From Alphaproteobacteria bacterium (GTDB taxonomy: Bacteria > Pseudomonadota > Alphaproteobacteria > Caedimonadales > UBA1908): a DNA stretch of 64,000 nt. The notes beneath the pieces are model-generated. The model searched no databases. It was not told the origin of the DNA and saw only the letters and a list, made by a program, of their open reading frames with translations. Location: NCBI GenBank assembly GCA_021298595.1, contig JAJTHL010000009.1, positions 1 through 64,000 on the forward strand. The letters are read 5' to 3'. Below, one piece after another: positions 45,125-54,471 of this stretch (position 1 is the first letter of the stretch; every line of letters begins with the position of its first letter). The position numbers and the translations under genes were made by a program.

Positions 45125-45312
45125 GGATTCTAATAAAATACAGCATTACTTCTGTGCCTTATACAAGACACAGGGCCGTTTTGGCAACAAAAGAAGCGTT
45201 TTTTCTTAATTTTCACCCTAAAGTGCAGGAACGCACACAGCTTTTCTTGCTTTTCACGTCAAACTATCCTAAGAAAACGCGTATTGAGCATATCGTGGGA
45301 GTCCATAGTGGC

Positions 45313-46617
45313 ATGAACCGTTTGATCCTACCCCTTACTTGTGCGTTACTACTTGGTGCTTGTTCTAACATTTTTAAAGACAAGAAGGATCCCCTTCAAG
45401 GTGAGCGTCAGGTGGTCTTTTTGAATCAGGACGCCCTCAAAGTTGACGCGTCAACGCCAGCTGCCAGCGTGCGCCTAGACAAACCAGAGGCTCTAGACGC
45501 TTGGCCCATGGCCAGTGGCTTTTCCCATCATAAAACGCCCGTCAGCACTCTGGCGAGTAACCCCCAAGAATTATGGCGGACCTCCCTTGACACGTCGGTC
45601 ACAAGCGAACTCCTCAATGGACCTGTCATTGCCCAAAACATGGTCTTTGCCACAGACGGAGTCGGCAACGTGACGGCGGTCAATCTAGAGAATGGAACCC
45701 TTGCCTGGCGCACAGATACCTTGGACGCGGATAAGGCCCATCAACCCTTTGGGGGCGGTGTTGCGTGGGACGCAGGGCGCCTTTATGTGACAACAGCGGG
45801 CGCCGAAATCCTGTGCCTTGACGCAAAAGATGGTAAGATTTTGTGGCGCCAAGCCCTTGCAGCGCCTGCGCGCTCTGCCCCCACCCTGCATAATGGCCGT
45901 GTTTTTGTTGCAACCATCAATAACCAATTAAGCACGCTCAAAGCTGAGGATGGGTCATTTCTGTGGAGTCATGCCGGCATCATGGAAACAGCTGGACTCT
46001 TGGGAGGGGCAAGCCCCGCCGTTCAGGGTAACACCGTTGTGGTGACTTACACGTCGGGTGAGGTATTTGCTTTGACAGCTGATAACGGCTATCCTTTGTG
46101 GTCTGAAAGCCTCAATAGCCCAGGCGCTGTTGATTCTTTGTCATCCCTTGCCCATATTAAAGCACGCCCCATTATCCATGACGGGATCGTTTATCTTGTC
46201 AGCCATGCCGGTAAAACAAGCGCCATCGATTTGCGCTCAGGTCGCTTTGTATGGTCTCGTCAGTTCGGCGGTATTCGCACGCCTGCCCTTTCCAACGGAT
46301 TTCTTTTCCTCATCACCAATGACGATCAAGTGGTGTGCTGCGAAAGTGACACGGGGCGTGTGGTGTGGGTTAAGCAGCTGCCTGCCTTTCAAAACTTTGA
46401 GAACAACGGCGAACCCCTTTTGTGGGCAGGACCTGTCCTTGTCAATGACAGCCTGATTTTTACAGGATCCAATGGAAAGCTTATTTATTGTTCCGCCCAA
46501 AGCGGCGAAATCACCAAGGTCATGGATGTGGGGACACCTCTTTACTTATCACCCCTTGTTGCTCAAAAAACCCTCGTCCTTTTGGCCGCGCGGGGTGAAC
46601 TCATTGCATATCGCTAA
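45313..46617 (+). CDS. PQQ-repeat outer-membrane assembly lipoprotein (BamB-like)
   Basis: A 434-residue lipoprotein. ATG 45313 gives a signal sequence ending in the lipobox LLLGAC (residues 13-18). The mature part is a beta-propeller of PQQ-like repeats, each with an AxD..G..LW pattern, for example LNLENGTLAWRTD-like AVNLENGTLAWRTD, LDAKDGKILWRQ and LKAEDGSFLWS. It is placed directly before der with 26 nt between, the arrangement of bamB and der in many proteobacteria. The frame is open further back but only ATG 45313 starts a signal peptide. Role: scaffold in outer-membrane protein folding. Confidence 0.88.
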   Translation: MNRLILPLTCALLLGACSNIFKDKKDPLQGERQVVFLNQDALKVDASTPAASVRLDKPEALDAWPMASGFSHHKTPVSTLASNPQELWRTSLDTSVTSELLNGPVIAQNMVFATDGVGNVTAVNLENGTLAWRTDTLDADKAHQPFGGGVAWDAGRLYVTTAGAEILCLDAKDGKILWRQALAAPARSAPTLHNGRVFVATINNQLSTLKAEDGSFLWSHAGIMETAGLLGGASPAVQGNTVVVTYTSGEVFALTADNGYPLWSESLNSPGAVDSLSSLAHIKARPIIHDGIVYLVSHAGKTSAIDLRSGRFVWSRQFGGIRTPALSNGFLFLITNDDQVVCCESDTGRVVWVKQLPAFQNFENNGEPLLWAGPVLVNDSLIFTGSNGKLIYCSAQSGEITKVMDVGTPLYLSPLVAQKTLVLLAARGELIAYR

Positions 46618-46643
46618 AAGATAACCATTAGAGGAGCTTAGTT

Positions 46644-48026
46644 TTGTCCTTGCAACGCGTGGCCATCATTGGACGTCCCAATGTGGGAAAATCGACTCTT
46701 TTTAACCGTCTCTGCGGGAAAAAGCTCGCCATTGTCGAAGACATTCCTGGTGTCACACGGGATTGGAAGCAAGCCCCTGCAAAGCTTTTTGATCTCCGGT
46801 TCGAACTTGTGGATACGGCGGGTCTTGAAGGCTTTGAAAGCGCTGAGATCAAAACCCAAATCTTGGATCAAACGGCGCGCGTCATTCAAGACAGTGAGGT
46901 TCTTTTGTTTCTTGTGGATGGACGCGACGGGATCCTCTCAAGCGATCATACGCTCGCTGAGCTTGTGCGGCGCTCTGAAAAGCCCGTTGTTGTCCTTGTG
47001 AACAAGTGTGAAAAAGAAACCAACGCCTTTTTAGAGGCCGCGGCCCTTGGCCTTGGCGCGCACGAACCAATTGGGATTTCTGCCCTCCAAGGCATCGGCC
47101 TTGAGGATCTTTATCCCCTTTTAAGGGATTATCTTGGCAAAACGCGCCCCCCTCATAAAGAAAAAGAAGGTGACGAGGACACACCGCCCCTTCAAATGGC
47201 CCTTATCGGACGTCCCAATGCCGGTAAATCGACCCTTATCAACCGTCTTTTCGGAGAAAACCGCGTGATTTGCGGCGAGCAGCCTGGCATTACGCGCGAT
47301 GCCATCCGTTTAGATTGGGCTTACGACGGGCGTCCCATCAAGCTTGTGGACACGGCAGGCGTCAGAAAGCGCGCCAAGGTTTCTGACGCGCTTGAGCAAC
47401 TTTCAGTCAGAGATACCCTGCAAGCCGTACGCTTTGCCCACGTGGCGGTCCTCGTGGTAGACGCTCGTATGGCCCTTGACCGACAAGACGTCCTTCTTGC
47501 CCAAAAAGTCATCGAAGAAGGGCGCTGCCTTGTGATTGCCGTTAACAAATGGGACCTTGCAGACAAGGTCAGCTTTGATCAGATCAAAGACGTCCTTTTG
47601 ACGAGTCTTTCCGAAGTCAAAGGCGTCCCTGTCATTCCCATTTCCGCCAAAACTGGCCAAAACATGGACAAACTGATGGCGGCTGTTTTTAAAATGTATG
47701 ATTTGTGGAATTGCCGTATCTCCACGGGTGAGCTCAACCGGTGGCTGGAACACGCGACCACACGGCATCCTCTCCCTCTGTCAGGGGCCGGGCGTATTCG
47801 CATTAAGTACGCAACCCAAATTAAAACGCGCCCTCCCACCATCGCGCTTTTCGTCAGCAAACCCCAGGATCTGCCTGCCTCATACTTGAGGTATCTCATG
47901 ACATCCCTTCGGGAAGATTTTGATTTACCAGGGATTCCCTTGCGCCTTTGGGTCCGCAAAGGCGCGAACCCCTACGCCGACAAAGACGGCAAGAAAAGCG
48001 CCCCTAAAAAAGGAAAACCCTCTTAA
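46644..48026 (+). CDS. der: Ribosome-biogenesis GTPase Der (EngA)
   Basis: A 460-residue protein with two tandem GTPase domains: GRPNVGKSTLFNRL with DTAGLEG and NKCEKE in the first, GRPNAGKSTLINRL with DTAGVRKRAK and NKWDLADK in the second. A C-terminal KH-like domain ends in a basic tail (KKSAPKKGKPS). It assists 50S assembly. The start is TTG 46644 with GAGGAG seven bases upstream; no ATG fits. It ends 22 nt from a convergent SDR gene. Confidence 0.96.
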   Translation: MSLQRVAIIGRPNVGKSTLFNRLCGKKLAIVEDIPGVTRDWKQAPAKLFDLRFELVDTAGLEGFESAEIKTQILDQTARVIQDSEVLLFLVDGRDGILSSDHTLAELVRRSEKPVVVLVNKCEKETNAFLEAAALGLGAHEPIGISALQGIGLEDLYPLLRDYLGKTRPPHKEKEGDEDTPPLQMALIGRPNAGKSTLINRLFGENRVICGEQPGITRDAIRLDWAYDGRPIKLVDTAGVRKRAKVSDALEQLSVRDTLQAVRFAHVAVLVVDARMALDRQDVLLAQKVIEEGRCLVIAVNKWDLADKVSFDQIKDVLLTSLSEVKGVPVIPISAKTGQNMDKLMAAVFKMYDLWNCRISTGELNRWLEHATTRHPLPLSGAGRIRIKYATQIKTRPPTIALFVSKPQDLPASYLRYLMTSLREDFDLPGIPLRLWVRKGANPYADKDGKKSAPKKGKPS

Positions 48027-48048
48027 GGGCGCGCCTTCTTAAGGCGTC

Positions 48049-48774
48049 CTACGCCGACAACCGAAATTGAGGCGCACTGATGATTTGACCGTTTTCTTGG
48101 CACTGGGCACTTGCCAGATACACAAACGCGTCCATGATTTCTTCAGGGCTTGCAACAGATAATGGATCTTCCCCCGGAAACGCTTTGGCCCGCATGTCTG
48201 TTCTGACTATCCCTGGATCAAGTAAGTTCACCCGAACGGAAGTCCCTTCCGATTCCATGGCATAAAGCATCACAAGGCGCTCGAGGGCGACTTTACTAAT
48301 ACTGTACGCGTTCCAATAGGGGTGCGGAGCCCTTGCCGCACCAGAGGTGACAAAAATCGCCCGTCCAGAAGGCGCCGCCTTTAACAAAGGATCAAAGGCC
48401 CGCATGAGGCGCCAGTTGGCCGTCACGTTCACCTCCATGACCTCATCCCAGACTTTGGCCTCTTGATGCACAATGGGACCAAGGGACCCCAGCACGCCTG
48501 CATTCCCAACGATCCCGTCCAAAGCACCGTATCTTGTAGCAAGGGCGTGGGCCATTTCATCAATGGCGTCCACCTTTCGCAGATCCAGCGGCACCAAAAG
48601 GGTTTCCGTTTGATAAACGGCAAGGGCGTCATCAAGGGCCTCTAACTTCTCGGTTCCTCGTCCCACCAGCACTAGAGAAGCTCCCTCCTTGGCAAAACGC
48701 TCTGCCAAAGCGCGCCCTATCCCTCTTGTAGGGCCCGTAATTAAAATACGGCGCCCATCTAATTTCTTCCCCAT
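48049..48774 (-). CDS. Short-chain dehydrogenase/reductase
   Basis: A 241-residue SDR. The cofactor loop reads ITGPTRGIGRAL (classical TGxxxGIG form), NAGVLGS is the NAG motif, and YSISKVALERL is the YxxxK catalytic pair with an upstream Ser in FVTSGAARAP. The acidic residue that would select NAD is absent after the second strand (LVGRGTEKLE), which suggests NADP. Substrate unknown. It is divergent from cckA, with 109 nt between, and convergent with der. Confidence 0.9.
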   Translation of the reverse strand: MGKKLDGRRILITGPTRGIGRALAERFAKEGASLVLVGRGTEKLEALDDALAVYQTETLLVPLDLRKVDAIDEMAHALATRYGALDGIVGNAGVLGSLGPIVHQEAKVWDEVMEVNVTANWRLMRAFDPLLKAAPSGRAIFVTSGAARAPHPYWNAYSISKVALERLVMLYAMESEGTSVRVNLLDPGIVRTDMRAKAFPGEDPLSVASPEEIMDAFVYLASAQCQENGQIISAPQFRLSA

Positions 48775-48883
48775 CTGTCATCTCCCAAAAAAAATATTCA
48801 TTTTTGTTCTTTTTAAGACACTGTTAATCAATCTTGTCTTATCCTTAACCCATGGTTTTATAGGTATACGTTTTTTCAGTAGG

Positions 48884-51097
48884 ATGTCACGCGAGATTTT
48901 AGACTCATCGCTCTTACACAAGGCCCTCAAGCAAAAAGAACCCACTGCGCCCTCGACGATCTATCTGTTCCTGGCAGGTGTGTGTAGTCTTTATATGATG
49001 GTGTGTACCTATCTTTGGTTAATACAGAAAACCCCGCACGCTCAGACGCTCTTTGTTATTGGCGGCATCGCCTTTCCTTTGGCTTTAGGTGTTGCAGGAT
49101 GGTTCTTTAGCAAATCTGACCAAGAGGCTCTTTTCAGCAGTCGCCAAGCCCTTGCAGGGATGTTGTCAGTTTTCCCTTGCGTTGTCACGGACGCAAAAAG
49201 GCAAGTGCTTTACGCTAATACGCTCTTTAAGTCTTTCTTTCCCACCATTGACGAAAAAGGGTTTGGGGCCGTAGAGGAGACGCTGCCCAATGACGGACCA
49301 AGGGCCGCCTTTCGAAAAATCTGGCAAAAGGGCCTTAAAGGAAACGTACCTTTTTCTTCAACGCAAAGTTTTTACCTCAAAAACGGGCGGCAGGAAGATA
49401 TATTTGTCTCGGTTCTGCCCTTGGCGGAACCTGGGATCTTTTTATGGCGATTTTTAAGTATCAATGACTTTAAACAAAAGTTCTTTCGCCAACACTTTGA
49501 GGCAGAAGGCTTCATCAAATCTGTGAATCTTGAGGATCTCTTTAACAGCGCCCCAGCAGGCAACGTGTTGTTGGACCGTGAAGCACACATTCAAGATTGG
49601 AACAGAACGTTCGAGCGGTGTTTTTGTCTTGACGCGCCCCCCACGAGGGGAAGTTCGTTCCTAGAGCTTTTGACCCCTAAAGACCGTGATACTGTACAAA
49701 AGATGCTGGACAAGGCCTATGAAAGTGACGCGCCGTCCCAAGAATTTCACTGCGAAGCGCGGTTTTTGACGGGTAAAGAGGTCGTCATCTATGTGGGGTC
49801 CTTTGCCCATCCGTCCTTAGAGGTGGACGGCGAAAAAGAACGCGGCATCTTCCTTCAAGCTTTTGACAACACGCAGGTTAAGCAAATCCATGCCCGCGTG
49901 TCCCAGGCTCAAAAAACTCAAGCCCTCGGTCAACTTGCAGGTGGCATTGCCCACGATTTTAATAACCTTTTGACCGCCATGATCGGCTTTTGCGACCTTT
50001 TATTGCTCCGGCACGCCCCTAACGACCCCTCGTTCATGGATATTATGCAAATTAAACAAAATGCTAATAGGGCCGCCAACCTAGTGAGGCAACTCCTTGC
50101 CTTTTCAAGACAGCAAACCCTGCAACCCAAGATCATGGATATCTCCGAAATCCTTGAAGACGTCTCACTTTTGTTGCAACGCCTCATCGGCTCCTCTATC
50201 AAACTTAGTATTTTTCATGGAAAAGAGCTTGGTTACGTCCGGGTCGATCGCGGTCAGTTGGAACAGGTCATCATCAACCTGGTGGTCAACGCCAGAGACG
50301 CCCTAGACGGCGAAGGTGATATCACGCTTAAAACGAAGAACGTTGTCTTTGAAAAGACGACACAAGTGATGCAAGAAATCATCAAAGCAGGCCGTTATGT
50401 CTGCATCGAGGTCAAGGACACGGGTATGGGTATGCCAAGCGCGACCCTTGAGCGTATTTTTGATCCGTTTTTTTCCACAAAGGCCGTTGGGTCAGGAACA
50501 GGTCTTGGCCTTTCCACAGTCCAAGGGATTGTCAGCCAAACAGGCGGGTATGTGTGCGTTGAGTCAGCACCTGGCAAAGGAACAACCTTTTACATTTACC
50601 TGCCTCACTATGATAAGGGGATAGAGGCAGTCCCCGCCCTTCAAGAAAAAGACGTGCCTCTTCCTCTCACCCGTGATCTTACAGGCTCTGGCACCATTCT
50701 TTTTGTGGAAGACGAAGACGCGGTGCGTCTATTTTCCTCAAGAGCCCTTCGCGACAAAGGATATAACGTCATAGAAGCCACCACCGGTGAAGAAGGCCTC
50801 AACTATTTAACAACTGCCTGGGAAAGTGGTCACGAAAAAGTAGACCTTCTCATCACCGACGTGGTCATGCCGGTGATGGACGGGCCCACTTTAGTCAAGC
50901 GAGCACATGAGCTTTTTCCAGACTTGAAGGTCATCTTTATTTCAGGATACGCCGAAGATACATTCAGGGAAAAACTGACTCTTGAAGAAGAGCTAGTCTT
51001 TTTACCAAAACCTTACACTTTAAAAGATTTGGCAGGACTTGCAAAATCAACGCTCTCCCAAAGTCCAGCGTCTTCGTCTCAGGCCAAAGCCTCGTAG
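48884..51097 (+). CDS. cckA: Hybrid sensor histidine kinase CckA
   Basis: A 737-residue hybrid kinase. Two membrane segments lie at about 25-45 and 52-70, then PAS-like regions, the HisKA box with His357 in GGIAHDFNNLLTAMIGF, NANRAANLVRQLLAFSRQQT, an ATPase domain (GTGLGLSTVQGIVSQTGG) and a receiver with Asp659 in ITDVVMPVMDG. The HisKA neighbourhood is close to that of CckA, the kinase that controls CtrA through ChpT in alphaproteobacteria. ATG 48884 has AGG just before it, with weak spacing; the open frame further upstream is not membrane-like. CtrA and ChpT are outside the window. Confidence 0.93.
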   Translation: MSREILDSSLLHKALKQKEPTAPSTIYLFLAGVCSLYMMVCTYLWLIQKTPHAQTLFVIGGIAFPLALGVAGWFFSKSDQEALFSSRQALAGMLSVFPCVVTDAKRQVLYANTLFKSFFPTIDEKGFGAVEETLPNDGPRAAFRKIWQKGLKGNVPFSSTQSFYLKNGRQEDIFVSVLPLAEPGIFLWRFLSINDFKQKFFRQHFEAEGFIKSVNLEDLFNSAPAGNVLLDREAHIQDWNRTFERCFCLDAPPTRGSSFLELLTPKDRDTVQKMLDKAYESDAPSQEFHCEARFLTGKEVVIYVGSFAHPSLEVDGEKERGIFLQAFDNTQVKQIHARVSQAQKTQALGQLAGGIAHDFNNLLTAMIGFCDLLLLRHAPNDPSFMDIMQIKQNANRAANLVRQLLAFSRQQTLQPKIMDISEILEDVSLLLQRLIGSSIKLSIFHGKELGYVRVDRGQLEQVIINLVVNARDALDGEGDITLKTKNVVFEKTTQVMQEIIKAGRYVCIEVKDTGMGMPSATLERIFDPFFSTKAVGSGTGLGLSTVQGIVSQTGGYVCVESAPGKGTTFYIYLPHYDKGIEAVPALQEKDVPLPLTRDLTGSGTILFVEDEDAVRLFSSRALRDKGYNVIEATTGEEGLNYLTTAWESGHEKVDLLITDVVMPVMDGPTLVKRAHELFPDLKVIFISGYAEDTFREKLTLEEELVFLPKPYTLKDLAGLAKSTLSQSPASSSQAKAS

Positions 51098-51193
51098 CGC
51101 CTGTTATTGCAAGGATTTTGCGGAAACAAAGTCTGGGCTCTCGTGGCACGATATAACGCTAAAGCCAAGGTAAGGGCGCCCCACGGACCCGTT

Positions 51194-51220
51194 AACCCCT
51201 CACCGAGGTGAGTGAGGGTT
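51194..51220. repeat. Hairpin between the ends of cckA and a lipoprotein gene
   Basis: AACCC-CTCACC-GA-GGTGAG-TGA-GGGTT forms a bulged stem of about 11 bp followed by TTATTA. It is between two convergent genes and may act in transcript ending, but it lacks a good T-run. Confidence 0.4.
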
Positions 51221-51222
51221 TA

Positions 51223-51666
51223 TTACCTCCAAATGTCAGGATGTTCCTTGATGATGTGCCAAACACCCTGGGCGTCCCGACATGCTGTGCCTTTAGCCGA
51301 TTCTGCGCTGATGCCTTTTCTCAAAAGCTGATAATAATCAATGCATTCAGATTCACCTTGGTAGGTTTTATGAAAAATCCGAAAACACCCTGAAGGCCCT
51401 TCATCTTCCCACACAACACCCTTCCATGACGCAACCTCACCAAGTTCGCCCGTTTGCAAGAGATCTTGAAGCACACGTGAGGCCCGGATTTGATTCGCAG
51501 TAGAAAGCTTACGACCCAGGGCACTTCCATGGTAGGCATCCAGGAGCGTGTCGTCCGAGACCGCAAGGGGAGCTAAATGAGGGCAAGGAGAGCCGCACTG
51601 CCTTACAGGTTCACACCCCGCAAGAACCCCTGCCACCCCGCAAAAGAGTATTATTTTTTTTATCAT
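51223..51666 (-). CDS. Outer-membrane lipoprotein, 17-kDa-antigen-like (RT0821/Lpp0805 type)
   Basis: A 147-residue lipoprotein with lipobox VLAGC near residue 18. A Cys-rich start (QCGSPCPH) is followed by a helix-like region and a beta domain with WEDEGPSGCFRI and GTACRDAQGVWHII, close to the C-terminal motif of the RT0821/Lpp0805 surface lipoproteins of alphaproteobacteria and Legionella. Many relatives also have a glycine-zipper part; here it is missing. No ribosome site is evident. Possibly surface exposed; role unknown. Confidence 0.7.
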   Translation of the reverse strand: MIKKIILFCGVAGVLAGCEPVRQCGSPCPHLAPLAVSDDTLLDAYHGSALGRKLSTANQIRASRVLQDLLQTGELGEVASWKGVVWEDEGPSGCFRIFHKTYQGESECIDYYQLLRKGISAESAKGTACRDAQGVWHIIKEHPDIWR

Positions 51667-51752
51667 ACAAAAAGATTATCAACTTTATAGCTCTTTCTCA
51701 AGCCCTGCAAATTAGGCATACTGCTTTTAGAGTTAATCGCCAGGATACGTTT

Positions 51753-52691
51753 GTGGATCACCATACTCTGCCCCCTCAGGAGGAGGGCTCTCCCCATGCA
51801 AGGCTCTTGCGAAACGCGACCTATGCCTCGGTTGGGGTGGCGCTCATTTTGATCACCATAAAGGCTGCCGCTTGGATCATGACCAACTCCATCGGCCTAC
51901 AAGCATCCCTTGTGGATTCGGTCCTAGACTGCGCCGCGTCACTCATTAACTTAGTTGCCGTGCGCGAGGCCCTCAAACCAGCAGACCGCGAGCATCGCTT
52001 CGGACATGGTAAAATCGAGGCCGTTGCGGCCCTTGCCCAATCCATGTTCATTGCAGGGTCTGCGGCCTGGCTTATTTTTGAATCTGCCGAACGCCTGGCT
52101 CACCCCCACGACCTTGAGCATACGCGCGCGGGTATTTTAGTGATGACAATCTCCATGGTTCTCACCCTCGGTCTTGTGCTTTTTCAAAATCATGTCATTA
52201 AAAAGACACAGTCCACAGCCATCAAAGCAGACGCCATTCACTATCGCAGCGATTTTCTCATTAACGGTAGCGTCATTGTCTCTTTGGGGTTAGCAAGCTG
52301 GCTTCACCTACCCCTCCTAGATCCCCTTGTGGGAGCAGGTATTGCCCTCTACATTTTATACACTGCCTGGACTATTTCCAAAGAAGCCTTTGACGTTTTG
52401 ATTGACCGGGAACTTGCCGACGAAGACCGAGAACGCATCACACAAATAGCCCTCACCCATAAAGATGTCACGGGGCTTCATGATCTTCGCACGCGGTCGT
52501 CAGGACCCCACAAATTTATTCAGCTTCACCTCGAAATGGACGGCAACATGAGCCTAAGTGCAGCCCATGTCATCGCCGACGACGTAGCTGTCTTAATAGC
52601 CGACGCCTTTCCTTCCGCCGAAGTCATCATCCACCAAGATCCCTATCAGTTGGTAGGCAAAAAGGGTATCAACCGACGCCAGCCGACATAA
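51753..52691 (+). CDS. Cation diffusion facilitator metal exporter (FieF-like)
   Basis: A 312-residue transporter with six predicted helices. The metal site residues are seen in SLVDSVLDCAAS (Asp-x3-Asp) and KADAIHYRSDFLINGS (His-x3-Asp), the FieF arrangement, with HRFGHGKIE in the loop. The cytosolic C-domain holds THKDVTGLHDLRTR and the paired His in HLEMDGN. It exports iron or zinc with proton exchange. The start is GTG 51753, seven bases after AGGA. It is convergent with an SDR gene. Confidence 0.93.
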   Translation: MDHHTLPPQEEGSPHARLLRNATYASVGVALILITIKAAAWIMTNSIGLQASLVDSVLDCAASLINLVAVREALKPADREHRFGHGKIEAVAALAQSMFIAGSAAWLIFESAERLAHPHDLEHTRAGILVMTISMVLTLGLVLFQNHVIKKTQSTAIKADAIHYRSDFLINGSVIVSLGLASWLHLPLLDPLVGAGIALYILYTAWTISKEAFDVLIDRELADEDRERITQIALTHKDVTGLHDLRTRSSGPHKFIQLHLEMDGNMSLSAAHVIADDVAVLIADAFPSAEVIIHQDPYQLVGKKGINRRQPT

Positions 52692-52695
52692 GTAT

Positions 52696-53451
52696 CTATG
52701 CCCCACCCCAAGAAATACCGCCATCTAGGGTCAACGTCGTACCTGTCACATACCGAGACGCCGCGTAAGAGGCAAAAAAAAGAAGCGCCCCCCACAAATC
52801 TCTTGGCTGTGCAATCAGCCCTAAAGGGATCTTACTTTCAAAACTCTGTCGCTTCGCACTTGTCTTTATTTTGCCTTGCGTTGCCGGTGTTTGGAAGAGT
52901 CCAGGCACAAGCGTGTTAATCCGAATACCCCAAGAGGATAACTCACCCACCAGCGCTTTTGTCAAATGAATTACACCGGCTTTTGCAACACAGTAACCAG
53001 CCCGCTCGCCATATAAATAGTTTGCCCCATTGACACTAGATACCTGAATAATTGATCCTTTTCGTTTGTTTTTTCTCATATGGCATGCTGCAGCCTTTGT
53101 CATATACCATGTGCCCATCAAGTTTGTTTGTATCATCTCTTCAAACCCATGATTTTCTTGATCAAAAAGGGGTGTTTGTTGAAAAGTTCCTGCGTTATTG
53201 AGACAAGTATCCACCTGCAAGCCTTTATCTTCGATGACCCGAAAGGCCTTGTGTACGCTGCGCTCACGTCTAATATCTAATTGAATGACTGTGACGTTTG
53301 AAAGCTCTTTCGCATAGGCTTCAAGAGCGTCTTTGTTTCTGGCCGCCATGATAACGTGTGCGCCTGCCATGCAATAGCATTCAACCGCACTTTTTCCAAG
53401 ACCCGACGACGCACCCATGACCAAGATTGTTTGGCCTTTGAGGGAAAACAA
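52696..53451 (-). CDS. Short-chain dehydrogenase/reductase (FabG-like)
   Basis: A 251-residue SDR with cofactor loop GASSGLGKSAVEC, NNAGTF, Ser in VSSVNGANY and the catalytic YCVAKAGVIHL. The end VTGTTLTLDGGISWG is the FabG/gluconate dehydrogenase type C-terminus. The region RNKDALEAYA after the second strand (AARN) favours NADP. Substrate unknown. It starts 17 nt after the end of the GNAT gene, probably in one transcript with it. Confidence 0.9.
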   Translation of the reverse strand: MFSLKGQTILVMGASSGLGKSAVECYCMAGAHVIMAARNKDALEAYAKELSNVTVIQLDIRRERSVHKAFRVIEDKGLQVDTCLNNAGTFQQTPLFDQENHGFEEMIQTNLMGTWYMTKAAACHMRKNKRKGSIIQVSSVNGANYLYGERAGYCVAKAGVIHLTKALVGELSSWGIRINTLVPGLFQTPATQGKIKTSAKRQSFESKIPLGLIAQPRDLWGALLFFASYAASRYVTGTTLTLDGGISWGGA

Positions 53452-53468
53452 GGTTTGAGCTTACCTCG

Positions 53469-54269
53469 TCATTCTTTGATACCCTCAGGGTGATACTCAA
53501 AGCAATCGAAAAGGGCGATTTTTTCAAAACCCAGTCTTTCATAAAGACGAAACCCCACCTCGCTTGAGGCTGAGAGAAAAATCTCCTGGACCCCTAATTT
53601 TTTTGCCTCTGCCATTAAAAAACGCATCATGTGGTGGCCATATCCTCTTCCTTGGTGGTTTGGGGCTGTGATCAAACTAAAAATACCGGCACTTTTTCCT
53701 TCATAGTATAAAATGCCCATGGTGCAAACATCCCCTCCCACGCGTCCCAAAAACAACTTTTCTGATCCAGTTAAGTGATGGTCTTTACAACGCGCATAGA
53801 ATAGTCTGGCCGATTCATCATAGGGATCAAGCAGTTCACACATCTCTTCCAGCAAGACTTTGCTCGTCACAGCGTGAATGCTAAGAGGACCATCCCTATC
53901 ATAGCCGGCGCTTTTTTGGACATGGTGCACCATGGCGTGCTCGGTTGTTTCTTGGCGCAGACCGCATGAGGCAAGACACGCTGATAAGACCTCATGGCGC
54001 TGGGATGGCCCTATCCACCACGCAAAGGGCTGTCCTTTATAGTGGTCAATGACACCAAGGACTAGTCTTTTCACTTCATCCCCACCGACCTGAGGCCGCC
54101 CATAGACAATGTTGAACATCGACGACCCAAGGCCTGCTTTAATCATATGGAGGCCATGATGGATTCTTAGATCGCAACCTAGTGCCGTGGGTAAAAAAGT
54201 AAAATGGTCCAGTACCACCCTTTCAAGGTCTTGGATCAAAAAGAGTGGACGCCCTTGAGACATCACCAT
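53469..54269 (-). CDS. GNAT family N-acetyltransferase
   Basis: A 266-residue protein whose C-terminal third is a GNAT fold: IFSLITAPNHQGRGYGHHMM contains the acetyl-CoA loop (QGRGYG), and VGFRLYERLGFEKIALFDCF matches the end of the domain. The N-terminal two thirds look like a degenerate second GNAT copy or a substrate domain (VVLDHFTFLPTALGCDLR). Substrate unknown. ATG 54269 has GGTGAG close upstream. It precedes an SDR gene. Confidence 0.85.
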   Translation of the reverse strand: MVMSQGRPLFLIQDLERVVLDHFTFLPTALGCDLRIHHGLHMIKAGLGSSMFNIVYGRPQVGGDEVKRLVLGVIDHYKGQPFAWWIGPSQRHEVLSACLASCGLRQETTEHAMVHHVQKSAGYDRDGPLSIHAVTSKVLLEEMCELLDPYDESARLFYARCKDHHLTGSEKLFLGRVGGDVCTMGILYYEGKSAGIFSLITAPNHQGRGYGHHMMRFLMAEAKKLGVQEIFLSASSEVGFRLYERLGFEKIALFDCFEYHPEGIKE

Positions 54270-54328
54270 GTGCTCACCTACATTGTATGGTCACTTTCCT
54301 TGGTTATCTGTAACACACTAGAAAAGAC

Positions 54329-54357
54329 TAGACACGTGCGTTATCCTTTGATAGGTG
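54329..54357 (+). promoter_or_regulatory. Weak candidate promoter for tRNA-Gln
   Basis: TAGACA (54329-54334), 17 nt and TAGGTG (54352-54357) lie at the right distance for a start near 54364, shortly before the tRNA. The match is poor at the -10 element. Confidence 0.25.
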
Positions 54358-54380
54358 TGTTTGTGCGTTTTTCCACGCGT

Positions 54381-54454
54381 TGGGAGATAGTTTAGCGGTA
54401 GAACTCTCGGCTCTGGACCGAGCAACCCTGGTTCGAATCCAGGTCTCCCAGCCA
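54381..54454 (+). tRNA. tRNA-Gln (anticodon CTG)
   Basis: The cloverleaf is complete: acceptor TGGGAGA/TCTCCCA, a D-arm with TTTAGCGGTAGAA, the anticodon stem CTCGG/CCGAG with CTG at 54413-54415, and a T-arm CCTGG-TTCGAAT-CCAGG. Position 73 is G and CCA is encoded at 54452-54454. A transferase gene begins 17 nt later with no terminator between. Confidence 0.95.
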
Positions 54455-54471
54455 ACTATATAGGTTTTTTT